From contig WFOJ01000028.1 of the NCBI GenBank assembly GCA_015488125.1, forward strand, positions 1 through 10,134: a DNA stretch of 10,134 nt, written 5' to 3'. This document shows, piece after piece, positions 1 through 5,835 of this stretch. This stretch comes from Mariprofundaceae bacterium (GTDB taxonomy: Bacteria > Pseudomonadota > Zetaproteobacteria > Mariprofundales > Mariprofundaceae). The stretch's first letter is position 1. Each line of letters begins with the position of its first letter. The position numbers were made by a program, and so were the translations under genes. Under the pieces are notes generated by a model that was not told the DNA's origin, searched no databases, and saw only the letters and a list, made by a program, of their open reading frames with translations.

Positions 1-674
1 ACATTCATGCCATCAATCGCCATACCCGGCACTTTGAAGCTGATGCCGCGCTTATACAAACTGGTCTCGGCTGAGGCGCGAGCCAGCGATGTTCCCATGG
101 CGTACTGATTGTTTTCCACGACAAACACAATGGGCAATTTCCATAATGCCGCCATATTAAAAGATTCGTAAACGGCGCCCTGATTAATGCCGCCATCACC
201 CATCACGCACAGCGTCACGCGGCCATCTTCCTTGTACCAGCTTGAAAAGCCAAACCCCAAACCAATGGGCACCTGTTCGCCAACAATACCGTTACCGCCG
301 GCAAAATTACGGGCAGCGTCAAACATATGCATGGATCCCCCCTTGCCCTTGACGATACCGCCCCTGCGGCCAAGCAATTCGGCCATCACGGCTGTTGGAT
401 CAGAGCCTCGTGCCAGGGCGTGACCATGATCCCGGTAACTGGTTAGCAAATAATCATCCGGCCGCGCAGCCTGCTGCATGCCAACACAAACGGCTTCCTG
501 ACCATTGCATAAATGGCAAAAACCACCAATTTTTTTCAGCCCGTAAAGCTGACCTGCCTTTTCTTCAAAGCGGCGGATATAAAGCATGCTGTCATGCATG
601 GCATGCAGAACCTGGGCATCATAGCTGGTTCCCTGATAAACAAGTGAACCGGACGCTGGTGGCGTAGCAGACAT
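1..674 (-). CDS. pdhA: Pyruvate/acetoin dehydrogenase E1 component, alpha subunit (partial, 3' end outside window)
   Basis: This is a thiamine-diphosphate-dependent 2-oxoacid dehydrogenase alpha subunit. With a separate beta subunit it would decarboxylate pyruvate (or acetoin) and pass the acyl group to a lipoyl E2 in the cytoplasm. Reading from ATG at 674 gives 224 codons with no stop before the left edge; the family is usually about 320-360 residues, so roughly a third is missing. Visible motifs are RDHGH at residues 81-85, GKGGSMHMF at 110-118, and the ThDP/Mg2+ signature starting GDGGINQGA at 159 and closing with ENNQYAMGT at 187-195. The start is set by GGAGG at 679-683, four bases upstream. 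It follows the CBS gene on the same strand after 288 bases, so it probably has its own promoter. The substrate (pyruvate or acetoin) cannot be decided here because the beta and E2 genes lie outside. Confidence 0.93.
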   Translation of the reverse strand, partial: MSATPPASGSLVYQGTSYDAQVLHAMHDSMLYIRRFEEKAGQLYGLKKIGGFCHLCNGQEAVCVGMQQAARPDDYLLTSYRDHGHALARGSDPTAVMAELLGRRGGIVKGKGGSMHMFDAARNFAGGNGIVGEQVPIGLGFGFSSWYKEDGRVTLCVMGDGGINQGAVYESFNMAALWKLPIVFVVENNQYAMGTSLARASAETSLYKRGISFKVPGMAIDGMN

Positions 675-962
675 GGAGCCTCCATAAACAAAAAATCAAC
701 AACGCAATACCCGTAGCGCGGGTTTCTCGAACGACTGCCCGACAATCCCACTACGCTTTTTTCAAAGGGCTGCCGGGCACGGAAGCGTGTAAAAAGACAA
801 AGGCAACCACCTGCAAGATGATTGCCCCTTCGTCGCGAACTCTGCCGTCACAAAAGCTTGTCAGCAACCGCGATAATTTTCCGGTAATGCGATCAAACCA
901 TGTGGATCACAAATGACTGGGACTTGTGCCGGGAAAAACCGTTCGCCACAACCATCAAGCTT
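675..962. other. Intergenic region between the CBS gene and pdhA
   Basis: This 288-base gap separates two minus-strand genes. Apart from the pdhA ribosome binding site at 679-683 I see no convincing gene. No clear hairpin with a T-run follows the CBS stop codon, and no well matched -35/-10 pair stands out before pdhA, although a promoter is expected here. Open frames crossing it, such as the plus-strand one starting at 900, look like shadows of the CBS gene. Confidence 0.5.
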
Positions 963-1430
963 TCAGGTAGTATCACCAGGACGCAGTGCCAATGCCCGAA
1001 TCACTTCATGGCGACTGATCAGGCCAACAACACAATCACCATCGACCACGGGCAGGTGATGGATGTTCTCATCACTCATCAGGCGCGCAATATCATCAAG
1101 ACTATCATCGGGTTCGACAACGGTGATTTCCCTGACCATCAGATCCGCAGCCTGCAAGGCCTGCAGGCGTTGCAGTTCACGTTCAAAACGTTCCTCACCC
1201 AGTGGCAAGATCATATCGAAGATGGCCATAGCTGTCGGCACATGCAGGCTGGCTTGTTGCTCAACCAGGTCTGATTCAGTGATGAGTCCGCGCAGGTGCC
1301 TGGCCTCATCCATGACCAGCACGCCTGTTAGTTCTTCGTTGGAAAAACGCTGAATCAGCTCTTCAACGGGTGTTTCGGGCAAGCAATAGGGTGGCTCAGG
1401 GTTCATAATATCACGGGCCAGTTGCGTCAT
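963..1430 (-). CDS. Small two-domain CBS protein
   Basis: The 155-residue protein is built of two CBS motifs, one at about residues 5-60 (beginning ARDIMNPEPPYCLPETPVEE) and one at about 95-150 (beginning ADLMVREITVVEPDDS and including HHLPVVDGDCVVGLISRHEV). They are joined by a charged helical linker around residues 66-94. CBS pairs bind adenosyl ligands such as AMP, ATP or SAM and usually regulate a partner enzyme or transporter. There is no catalytic domain, so this would be a stand-alone sensor or regulator; the partner is unknown. The start at 1430 is supported by AGGAGA at 1437-1442, six bases upstream. Its upstream region is interrupted: the left end of the 1468-3001 element lies 33 bases before the start codon, so its original promoter may have been displaced or replaced by the element's end. 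Confidence 0.85.
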   Translation of the reverse strand: MTQLARDIMNPEPPYCLPETPVEELIQRFSNEELTGVLVMDEARHLRGLITESDLVEQQASLHVPTAMAIFDMILPLGEERFERELQRLQALQAADLMVREITVVEPDDSLDDIARLMSDENIHHLPVVDGDCVVGLISRHEVIRALALRPGDTT

Positions 1431-1463
1431 GGCGCTTCTCCTGTTGAGGGGATGAGGCGTAGG

Positions 1464-1537
1464 CTAGGAGTCTGTCGGACTTTGGCAATTGTCACGAGAA
1501 ATAGCGGGATTGAGTCAAATATACGACCTGTTGGCGG
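1464..1537 (-). repeat. Left terminal inverted repeat with CTAG flank (copy 1)
   Basis: CTAG at 1464-1467 is followed by the element end, which starts GAGTCTGTCGGACTTTGGCA at 1468. Similarity to the right end is nearly perfect to 1497 and then patchy as far as TTGGCGG at 1531-1537. The 10 bases CGTATATTTG (minus strand, within 1509-1525) are identical in the third copy upstream of yhbY. The outer part contains a near-palindrome, AGTCTGTCGGACT. Confidence 0.85.
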
Positions 1538-1720
1538 TAAGTAGCAGCGCTATTTAACAAAAACGGGGCGAAAAATATAGCTGACATTCGAATTTTGCAT
1601 GGTGGCGCATAAGAACATTTCTGTTAGTGATGAAGGAAAAAACGTATCACCAGATTGTTCGCGTATCGGTAGCGTTGACATCTCGGTTCATGTTGATGCC
1701 AAAACAATCAGACTGATGAT
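1538..1720. other. Element interior between left repeat and antiporter stop codon
   Basis: This non-coding, AT-rich stretch lies downstream of the antiporter gene. I see no strong rho-independent terminator; the only candidate is a weak pairing of GCTAT (near 1549) with ATAGC (near 1577) around a long loop. It contains the left copy of a short direct repeat at 1581-1602. Confidence 0.4.
1581..1602 (+). repeat. Short direct repeat, left copy
   Basis: The segment reads CTGACATTCGAATTTTGCAT followed by GG. It matches 18 of 22 bases of the segment at 2791-2812 in the same orientation, including an unbroken ACATTCGAAT. The two copies bracket the antiporter gene inside the element. They may mark an older insertion or recombination, or may be chance; the core ATTCGAAT is itself palindromic. 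Confidence 0.4.
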
Positions 1721-2653
1721 TCAATACGCAAAAAGCAATATCTGATAAGTCATATAGGTAATCAGTAAAAACGCACCGCCTGCCCGACCGAGTTGACGTT
1801 GACGAGCCAGCATCAGCCATAGTACCAATGTTAGTACCATCACCCAGGGAAGATCACGACTAAGTACAGTCTTGTCAAAACTGCCTGGCACCATCACTGC
1901 AGGCAGTCCGATTACTGCCAGTGAATTGAAGATATTGGAGCCCAGAATATTGCCCAGAACCAGTTCATGATGGCCTCGCAGCGCACTGGCAATACTGGCC
2001 GCAAGTTCTGGCAAACTGGTGCCAATTGCTATGATACTCAAACCGATGATCAATTCACTAATGCCAAAACCATGTGCCAGTACCACGGCACCCCAGATCA
2101 TCAACCGGGCGCTGAGCATGAGTAGCATTAGACTGGCAAATAACCATACAAATGATATTCGTAAATCCATACGCGCAGCACCTACCTTAGTAGTCACCCG
2201 CTGGTCACGCAGCGCCAGATGCGTTGTCACTGCGAGTAAACCACCCAACAAGACAAGTAACAACACGCCATCCAATCGTCCCAGATGCTGATCGCCAAGC
2301 AAAGCAAACAGCAGCAGGGTAATCAATATCAGTGTAGGCAATTCACGCCGACACACACCATCGCTGGATGGCGTATTGCGAATCATAGCCGTCATACCAA
2401 GCACCAGCGCAATATTGGCAATATTGGAGCCAAGTGCATTACCCAAAGCTAAATCAACACCGCTGCTCCAGGCAGCAATGGTCGAGACAATCATTTCCGG
2501 TGCTGATGTAGCAAAGCCAATAACGACCATACCGATAATCAGTGGTTCAACACCAAGCCCGTTCGCCACAGTTACCGAAGATTTAACCAGCAAATCGGCG
2601 GACCATGCCAGTGTCATCAAGCCAAACAACAATGCTGCTGTAGCAGTGATCAT
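1721..2653 (-). CDS. yrbG: Calcium/sodium antiporter of the CaCA family (YrbG-like)
   Basis: The 310-residue inner-membrane protein should exchange Na+ for Ca2+ (or another cation). It has about ten hydrophobic segments arranged as two homologous halves. The first alpha repeat holds GFATSAPEMIVS and GNALGSNIANI, and the second holds AIGTSLPELAASI and GNILGSNIFNSLAVIG. These are the ion-binding signatures of the family, and both acidic residues are present, so the protein looks functional. Length is close to the usual 320. ATG at 2653 is the first possible start, because a stop lies upstream in frame without another start codon. It has no good Shine-Dalgarno sequence of its own, but its ATG overlaps the stop of a 23-codon upstream frame (ATGA), so coupled translation is possible. 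The gene is the only cargo of the repeat-bounded element at 1468-3001. The symbol reflects family similarity, not proven orthology. Confidence 0.88.
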   Translation of the reverse strand: MITATAALLFGLMTLAWSADLLVKSSVTVANGLGVEPLIIGMVVIGFATSAPEMIVSTIAAWSSGVDLALGNALGSNIANIALVLGMTAMIRNTPSSDGVCRRELPTLILITLLLFALLGDQHLGRLDGVLLLVLLGGLLAVTTHLALRDQRVTTKVGAARMDLRISFVWLFASLMLLMLSARLMIWGAVVLAHGFGISELIIGLSIIAIGTSLPELAASIASALRGHHELVLGNILGSNIFNSLAVIGLPAVMVPGSFDKTVLSRDLPWVMVLTLVLWLMLARQRQLGRAGGAFLLITYMTYQILLFAY

Positions 2654-2721
2654 GGTTTCAATATCATCGTCAGAGTGGGCATGACCCTGTTCACGGTACT
2701 GCGAAATAAGAAGGTCAGCAT
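2650..2721 (-). CDS. Possible leader peptide, translationally coupled to the antiporter
   Basis: ATG at 2721 opens a 23-codon frame, MLTFLFRSTVNRVMPTLTMI followed by LKP, whose TGA overlaps the antiporter ATG as ATGA. A purine-rich GGGGAG lies at 2733-2738, 11 bases upstream, which is longer than ideal. Because the antiporter has no clear ribosome binding site of its own, this small frame could deliver ribosomes to it. The peptide has no recognisable family and may be a chance frame. Confidence 0.3.
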   Translation of the reverse strand: MLTFLFRSTVNRVMPTLTMILKP

Positions 2722-2933
2722 GGTTTTTGTTTCTCCCCTACACTCAGGTTCTTTGTTTTCACATCTTCATGCAGCATAATCTACGGCAATCTAACATTCG
2801 AATCTTTGATGGCTACATGTTTCAAGTTCGTTGATTTCTACCAGGTAATTATGATGAGTTGTGCCATCAACCATTCAATGATGCTTCATAGGAACAGAGG
2901 AAATACTCATTGCATGGTAACGTTGTCGTACTG
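2722..2933. other. Element interior upstream of the antiporter
   Basis: This AT-rich stretch must contain the antiporter promoter on the minus strand if the gene is expressed from within the element, but I see no well matched -35/-10 pair. It holds the GGGGAG at 2733-2738 and the right copy of the direct repeat at 2791-2812. A plus-strand open frame from 2806 to 3021 runs into the terminal repeat; its protein resembles nothing I know and no transposase, and I do not call it. Confidence 0.4.
2791..2812 (+). repeat. Short direct repeat, right copy
   Basis: The segment reads CTAACATTCGAATCTTTGAT followed by GG and matches the copy at 1581-1602 at 18 of 22 positions in the same orientation. It lies between the antiporter start and the right terminal repeat. 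Confidence 0.4.
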
Positions 2934-3005
2934 CCGCCAACAAGTTGTTATCGGCTCAAGCCCGCGATATTTCGTGACGATTGCCAAAGTCCGACAGACT
3001 CCTAG
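2934..3005 (+). repeat. Right terminal inverted repeat with CTAG flank (copy 2)
   Basis: The repeat starts at CCGCCAA (2934-2940), shared with the left end, and becomes nearly identical from 2972 to 3001, ending TTGCCAAAGTCCGACAGACT plus C. CTAG follows at 3002-3005. The orientation is outward, toward trhP, whose start codon lies 59 bases beyond CTAG. Confidence 0.85.
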
Positions 3006-3022
3006 GTTTGACCGCGTATAGT
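2981..3022 (+). promoter_or_regulatory. Candidate promoter for trhP at the element's right edge
   Basis: Two overlapping possibilities are visible. Inside the repeat, TTGCCA (2981-2986) and TAGGTT (3003-3008) are 16 bases apart; the same arrangement recurs in all three repeat copies. Just outside, TATAGT at 3017-3022 is a good -10 hexamer without a good -35 at 16-18 bases, so the inserted repeat may contribute to a hybrid promoter. Both are sequence matches only. Confidence 0.35.
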
Positions 3023-3064
3023 AAGTGCTGTCACAGCAAGCCTGTCTGATGATTGAGGTTGTTC

Positions 3065-4450
3065 ATGTCCAATATAAATCGCTCCTGTGAGTTACTGGCT
3101 CCGGCGGGCACCTTGCGGAATATGCGGTACGCGCTGGCTTATGGCGCCGATGCCGTGTATGCCGGCCAACCACGCTATTCGTTGCGGGTGCGTAATAACG
3201 ATTTTCAGCTGGATCATCTGCGCATGGGGATTGCTGAAGCGCACGCGCTGGGTCGTAAATTTTATGTCGCCAGCAACCTGTTGCCACACAACAACAAGCT
3301 GAAACGCTACCTCGAGCATATGCAGCCGATTATTGATATGCAACCAGATGCGCTGATCATGGCTGACCCGGGGCTGATCATGATGGTGCGCGAACGCTGG
3401 CCGGAGATGCCGGTTCATTTATCGGTGCAGGCCAATACCATGAACTGGGCAGCCGTGAAGTTCTGGCAACAGCAGGGCATTTCGCGGGTGATTTTATCGC
3501 GGGAATTGTCGCTGGATGAGGTCGCTGAAATCCGCCAGCGATGCCCAGATATGGAACTTGAGGTGTTTGTGCATGGCGCCTTGTGCATTGCTTATTCAGG
3601 CCGTTGTCTGCTATCTGGCTATTTCAACCACCGTGACGCTAACCAGGGAACCTGCACCAACGCCTGCCGCTGGGAATACCAGATGAATCCGGCAACGGAA
3701 ACAGCCACCGGCGATGTCATTCCGATTCAGGACTTTTCAGCATCGGGCAATGCCCAGGCATTGTTTGAAGCCAATGAGGAAGCGCGTCACCCACTGGCTG
3801 ATCGAGTGTATTTATTGCGTGAAACCGGACGTGAGGCGGAACATATGCCGGTATTCGAAGATGAGCATGGCACGTATATCATGAATTCGCGCGATTTACA
3901 GGCCATTGAACATGTGCAACGACTGATGGAAATTGGCGTGGATTCCCTGAAAATCGAAGGGCGAACCAAATCGCACTACTATGTAGCTCGTGTGGTACAG
4001 GCTTACCATCAGGCCATGGAAGATGCCAGGGCAGGGCGACCTTTTGATGAATCCTTGCCGGAAGTACTGGCAGGCCTGGCGAACCGAGGCTACACCGATG
4101 GCTTCTATACCCGCAAGCGGGCAGGCAGTAACCAGAATTATGAAACGGGCAGCTCCGAGTTTCATTATCAGCGCTTTGTTGGCGAGGTGTTACGCTGGTG
4201 CGAGCAGCGGCAAATGGCTGAAGTAGAGGTTAAAAACCGTTTCAGCGTTGGTGATGCCATGGAGTTAATGATGCCGGAAGGCCGTCAGCGTTTCACCTTG
4301 CAGGCCATGTATGCTGCCAAACATGGCGAAGAAGCCATGCAAGTAGCGCCAGGCAGTGGTCACCGTGTATGGGTGCCACTACCGCAACAGCCAACATCAC
4401 CTGAGATGTGCATGCTTTCCCGACTCATGCCTTCGGCAGGCGATCACTAA
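3065..4450 (+). CDS. trhP: U32-family tRNA hydroxylation protein TrhP (YegQ)
   Basis: The 461-residue protein is strongly similar to E. coli YegQ/TrhP (453 residues), a peptidase-U32-family protein that takes part in prephenate-dependent formation of 5-hydroxyuridine at tRNA position 34. It is not thought to act as a protease. Matching blocks run the whole length: LLAPAGTLRNMRYALAYGAD (10-29), VYAGQPRYSLRVRNNDF (31-47), VILSRELSLDE (142-152), FEDEHGTYIMNSRDL and SLKIEGRTKS. Cysteines at 174, 181, 197 and 201, in HGALC, SGRC and GTCTNAC, are candidate iron-sulfur ligands by analogy with UbiU/UbiV. I chose ATG at 3065 because GAGG ends six bases upstream; TTG at 3053 would add four residues that the family lacks. 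It heads a plus-strand run with the VanZ-like gene one base downstream, and its upstream region is the right end of the antiporter-carrying element. Confidence 0.93.
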   Translation: MSNINRSCELLAPAGTLRNMRYALAYGADAVYAGQPRYSLRVRNNDFQLDHLRMGIAEAHALGRKFYVASNLLPHNNKLKRYLEHMQPIIDMQPDALIMADPGLIMMVRERWPEMPVHLSVQANTMNWAAVKFWQQQGISRVILSRELSLDEVAEIRQRCPDMELEVFVHGALCIAYSGRCLLSGYFNHRDANQGTCTNACRWEYQMNPATETATGDVIPIQDFSASGNAQALFEANEEARHPLADRVYLLRETGREAEHMPVFEDEHGTYIMNSRDLQAIEHVQRLMEIGVDSLKIEGRTKSHYYVARVVQAYHQAMEDARAGRPFDESLPEVLAGLANRGYTDGFYTRKRAGSNQNYETGSSEFHYQRFVGEVLRWCEQRQMAEVEVKNRFSVGDAMELMMPEGRQRFTLQAMYAAKHGEEAMQVAPGSGHRVWVPLPQQPTSPEMCMLSRLMPSAGDH

Positions 4451-4451
4451 A

Positions 4452-4832
4452 ATGCGCATAATTTATCTGAGCTGGTGGCTAGCAACGCTGGGATGGTGCG
4501 GGTTGCTATATTATCTTTCCGATCAATCTTCGTTACCGGCTCCTTTACTGTTTCCCCATCAGGATAAACTGATGCATGCCACAGCCTACGCGGTGATGGC
4601 CGGCTTGTTCTGGCAGGCGTGGCGGCAGCATATCAGCCCATCTTCAGCCAGCCTGCCTGTTGTGGTGGTGCTTTGTTGCTCTTTGTACGGCATCAGCGAT
4701 GAATGGCATCAATCCTTTGTACCGGGGCGGGATAGCAGTATCGGCGATTGGCTGGCGGATACTGCCGGTGCCTTGCTGTTGGCTTCTTTTTGCTATTGGC
4801 GCAACGCCTCCATCTATCGTCAGGAGCAATAA
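4452..4832 (+). CDS. VanZ-like integral membrane protein
   Basis: The 126-residue protein has about four membrane segments, near residues 5-21, 38-54, 62-76 and 94-112. The VanZ-family signature is clear: DKLMHATAYAVMAGLFW in the second helix region and SDEWHQSFVPGRDSSIGDWL plus ADTAGALL before the last helix. VanZ itself gives low-level teicoplanin resistance in enterococci, but chromosomal relatives in proteobacteria have no settled function and resistance should not be inferred. The start at 4452 lies one base after the trhP stop; an upstream in-frame start at 4356 would sit wholly inside trhP and add unrelated sequence. The folB start follows two bases after its stop, so it is cotranscribed with folate genes. 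In many gammaproteobacteria the folB neighbour is plsY; here this gene takes that position. Confidence 0.85.
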   Translation: MRIIYLSWWLATLGWCGLLYYLSDQSSLPAPLLFPHQDKLMHATAYAVMAGLFWQAWRQHISPSSASLPVVVVLCCSLYGISDEWHQSFVPGRDSSIGDWLADTAGALLLASFCYWRNASIYRQEQ

Positions 4833-4833
4833 T

Positions 4834-5184
4834 ATGGGCTGCATATGTATCGAGGGACTGAAAGCAGAAACGGTAATTGGCGTTCACGACTGGGAGCGTA
4901 ATATACGGCAAACCGTGCGGCTGGATCTGGAAATGCACTGGGATATTGCACAGGCAGCGGCGAATGATGCTATTGCTGATACACTGGATTATCAGCGGGT
5001 GACAGAGCGACTGCTTGCTTTTATCAACACCTCACGTTTTGCACTGATTGAAACATTGGCTGAACGCTGCGCGGATATTGTGTTACACGAATTTGGCGTG
5101 AATCAACTAAAATTGAAACTGTCCAAACCACTGCCCGCCCTGGGGATCGAATGTGCAGCGGTTGTCATTGAACGACATCGGTAA
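4834..5184 (+). CDS. folB: Dihydroneopterin aldolase
   Basis: FolB cleaves 7,8-dihydroneopterin to 6-hydroxymethyl-7,8-dihydropterin and glycolaldehyde in folate biosynthesis, as a cytoplasmic homo-octamer. The 116-residue length is typical. Conserved blocks are GVHDWE at 16-21 (catalytic-site Glu21), DTLDYQ at 49-54, ETLAE at 73-77 and LKLSKP at 94-99, with Lys98 the expected catalytic lysine. ATG at 4834 follows AGGAG at 4822-4826 by seven bases, which excludes the longer reading from 4660 that would overlap the VanZ-like gene in another frame. folK follows after seven bases, so the two consecutive pathway enzymes are cotranscribed. The product of this enzyme is the substrate of FolK. Confidence 0.93.
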   Translation: MGCICIEGLKAETVIGVHDWERNIRQTVRLDLEMHWDIAQAAANDAIADTLDYQRVTERLLAFINTSRFALIETLAERCADIVLHEFGVNQLKLKLSKPLPALGIECAAVVIERHR

Positions 5185-5191
5185 CAGACCA

Positions 5192-5671
5192 ATGCGTTAT
5201 TTGCTGGCCATTGGCAGTAATATTTCTCCCCGCCAACACGTGGTACAAAGTTTGCGCTGGATGCACAGATCTTTTTTATCGCTACGGGTTGGCTGTTTTT
5301 ACCGCTCGCGAGCATGGGGGATGGATAGTCACCGTCCTTTCTGGAACGGCGCTGTGGAAATACGCTGTGCGGCTGATGTCCGCACACTCAAGCTGAAGTT
5401 GAATGAATGGGAAGAAATGACGGGTCGCAACCGTCAGGATCCGCGCTGCTCCATATTGGACCGCACCCTGGATATTGATATTTTGTGGAGCGATGCGCAA
5501 GGATGGCTGTGCGCGGAACGGCAAGTGCAAAGGACGCCGTATCTGGCATTGCCAGTATCATCGTTGGTGCGAAAATGGCGATATTGTTCCGATGCCAATA
5601 TGTTAGTCCCTGTCCCTTTTATGTTCAATGGCCGTTTGCTGGGTTTAAGACCGGTAAATTTGAAATATTAG
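5192..5671 (+). CDS. folK: 6-hydroxymethyl-7,8-dihydropterin pyrophosphokinase (divergent)
   Basis: FolK transfers pyrophosphate from ATP to the pterin made by FolB. The 159-residue reading from ATG 5192 begins MRYLLAIGSNISPR, the standard amino terminus; GTG at 5153 would add 13 residues inside folB. TGRNRQDP at 77-84 and the signature DRTLDIDIL at 90-98, with Arg91, Asp94 and Asp96 for ATP and magnesium, are intact. Other positions are less typical: the usual Tyr-Glu-Thr stretch is replaced by FYRSRAWG, and the carboxy end (about 120-159) does not resemble the family. The TAG stop falls at 5669-5671, inside the presumed left end of the repeat at 5668-5800, so the original 3' end may have been altered by that insertion. 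No strong Shine-Dalgarno sequence is visible, so coupling to folB is likely. I am sure of the family, less so of full activity. Confidence 0.82.
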   Translation: MRYLLAIGSNISPRQHVVQSLRWMHRSFLSLRVGCFYRSRAWGMDSHRPFWNGAVEIRCAADVRTLKLKLNEWEEMTGRNRQDPRCSILDRTLDIDILWSDAQGWLCAERQVQRTPYLALPVSSLVRKWRYCSDANMLVPVPFMFNGRLLGLRPVNLKY

Positions 5672-5800
5672 CAATAGGAAATAGCGGATCCGCGCGAACC
5701 TGTTGATCGCCGAATCATAGCGCCATTGCACAAAAACAGAGCGTATATTTGGCCAATATCCGGTTTTTTCGTAGTAAATTTGCCAAAGTCTGACAGATTC
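5668..5800 (+). mobile_element. Third repeat copy, probably a short MITE with one decayed end (copy 3)
   Basis: The right part (5779-5800) matches the right end of the large element at 19 of 22 positions and is followed by CTAG at 5801-5804. Further in, CGTATATTTG at 5742-5751 is identical to copy 1, and similarity to copy 1 reaches GCGCTAT (5717-5723 on the opposite strand). The left part from 5668, TTAGCAATAGGAAATAGCGG, then ACCTGTTG and TAGCGC, resembles the inward sequence of copy 1 with gaps, so both ends of a unit of about 135 bases seem present, but the outermost left bases and the left CTAG are not recognisable. It contains no gene. Confidence 0.55.
5684..5693. repeat. Perfect 10-base palindrome GCGGATCCGC
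   Basis: This self-complementary site lies 12 bases after the folK stop within the presumed MITE. No T-run follows, so it is not a standard terminator. It may be only part of the element's interior. Confidence 0.4.
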
Positions 5801-5807
5801 CTAGGCT
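5780..5807 (+). promoter_or_regulatory. Candidate promoter/operator in the repeat end upstream of yhbY
   Basis: TTGCCA (5780-5785) and TAGGCT (5802-5807) are separated by 16 bases. The spacer holds AGTCTGACAGATT, one base from the perfect inverted repeat AGTCTG-A-CAGACT. The other two repeat ends give the same layout before trhP and before the CBS gene. The -10-like box is weak, so this is a candidate only. Confidence 0.35.
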
Positions 5808-5835
5808 ACGGCCTTTTTCAGAGGAATCGGGCAAT

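Larger units (their letters stand above)
1468..3001. mobile_element. Transposon-like element with long inverted repeats, CTAG flanks and an antiporter gene as cargo
   Basis: The two ends are inverted copies: the outermost 30 bases (1468-1497 against 2972-3001) match at 29 positions, and weaker similarity continues inward to about 70 bases. CTAG stands immediately outside each end (1464-1467 and 3002-3005), as expected of a 4-base target duplication. The whole unit of 1534 bases lies between two divergent chromosomal genes. Inside there is one substantial gene, a Na+/Ca2+ antiporter, and no recognisable transposase in any frame. This fits a non-autonomous element mobilised in trans. Members of the IS5 group make 4-base YTAR duplications, with which CTAG agrees, but other families are possible and I do not assign one. 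CTAG could instead be part of the repeat itself. An alternative is two regulatory repeats in front of divergent genes that happen to flank the antiporter. Confidence 0.65.

Noticed and set aside
900..1274. Plus-strand open frame of 124 codons opposite the CBS gene
   Set aside because: It is the antisense shadow of a well supported CBS protein, has no ribosome binding site and encodes nothing recognisable.
1464..1500. Repeat ends as transcription terminators
   Set aside because: The near-palindrome is short, has a one-base centre and is not followed by a T-run in the direction of the adjacent gene.
2654..2933. Metal riboswitch (for example yybP-ykoY type) in front of the antiporter
   Set aside because: I could not find the conserved loops or a convincing paired structure; transporter context alone is not enough.
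2806..3021. Plus-strand open frame of 71 codons at the right side of the element, a possible transposase remnant
   Set aside because: The translation has no DDE, HTH or other transposase feature and reads straight through the terminal repeat.
3053..3064. Upstream TTG start for trhP
   Set aside because: ATG at 3065 has GAGG six bases upstream and matches the known amino terminus; the TTG has no ribosome site.
4452..4832. Antibiotic-resistance gene (VanZ)
   Set aside because: Only the family is supported; chromosomal VanZ-like proteins are widespread and no other van genes are present.
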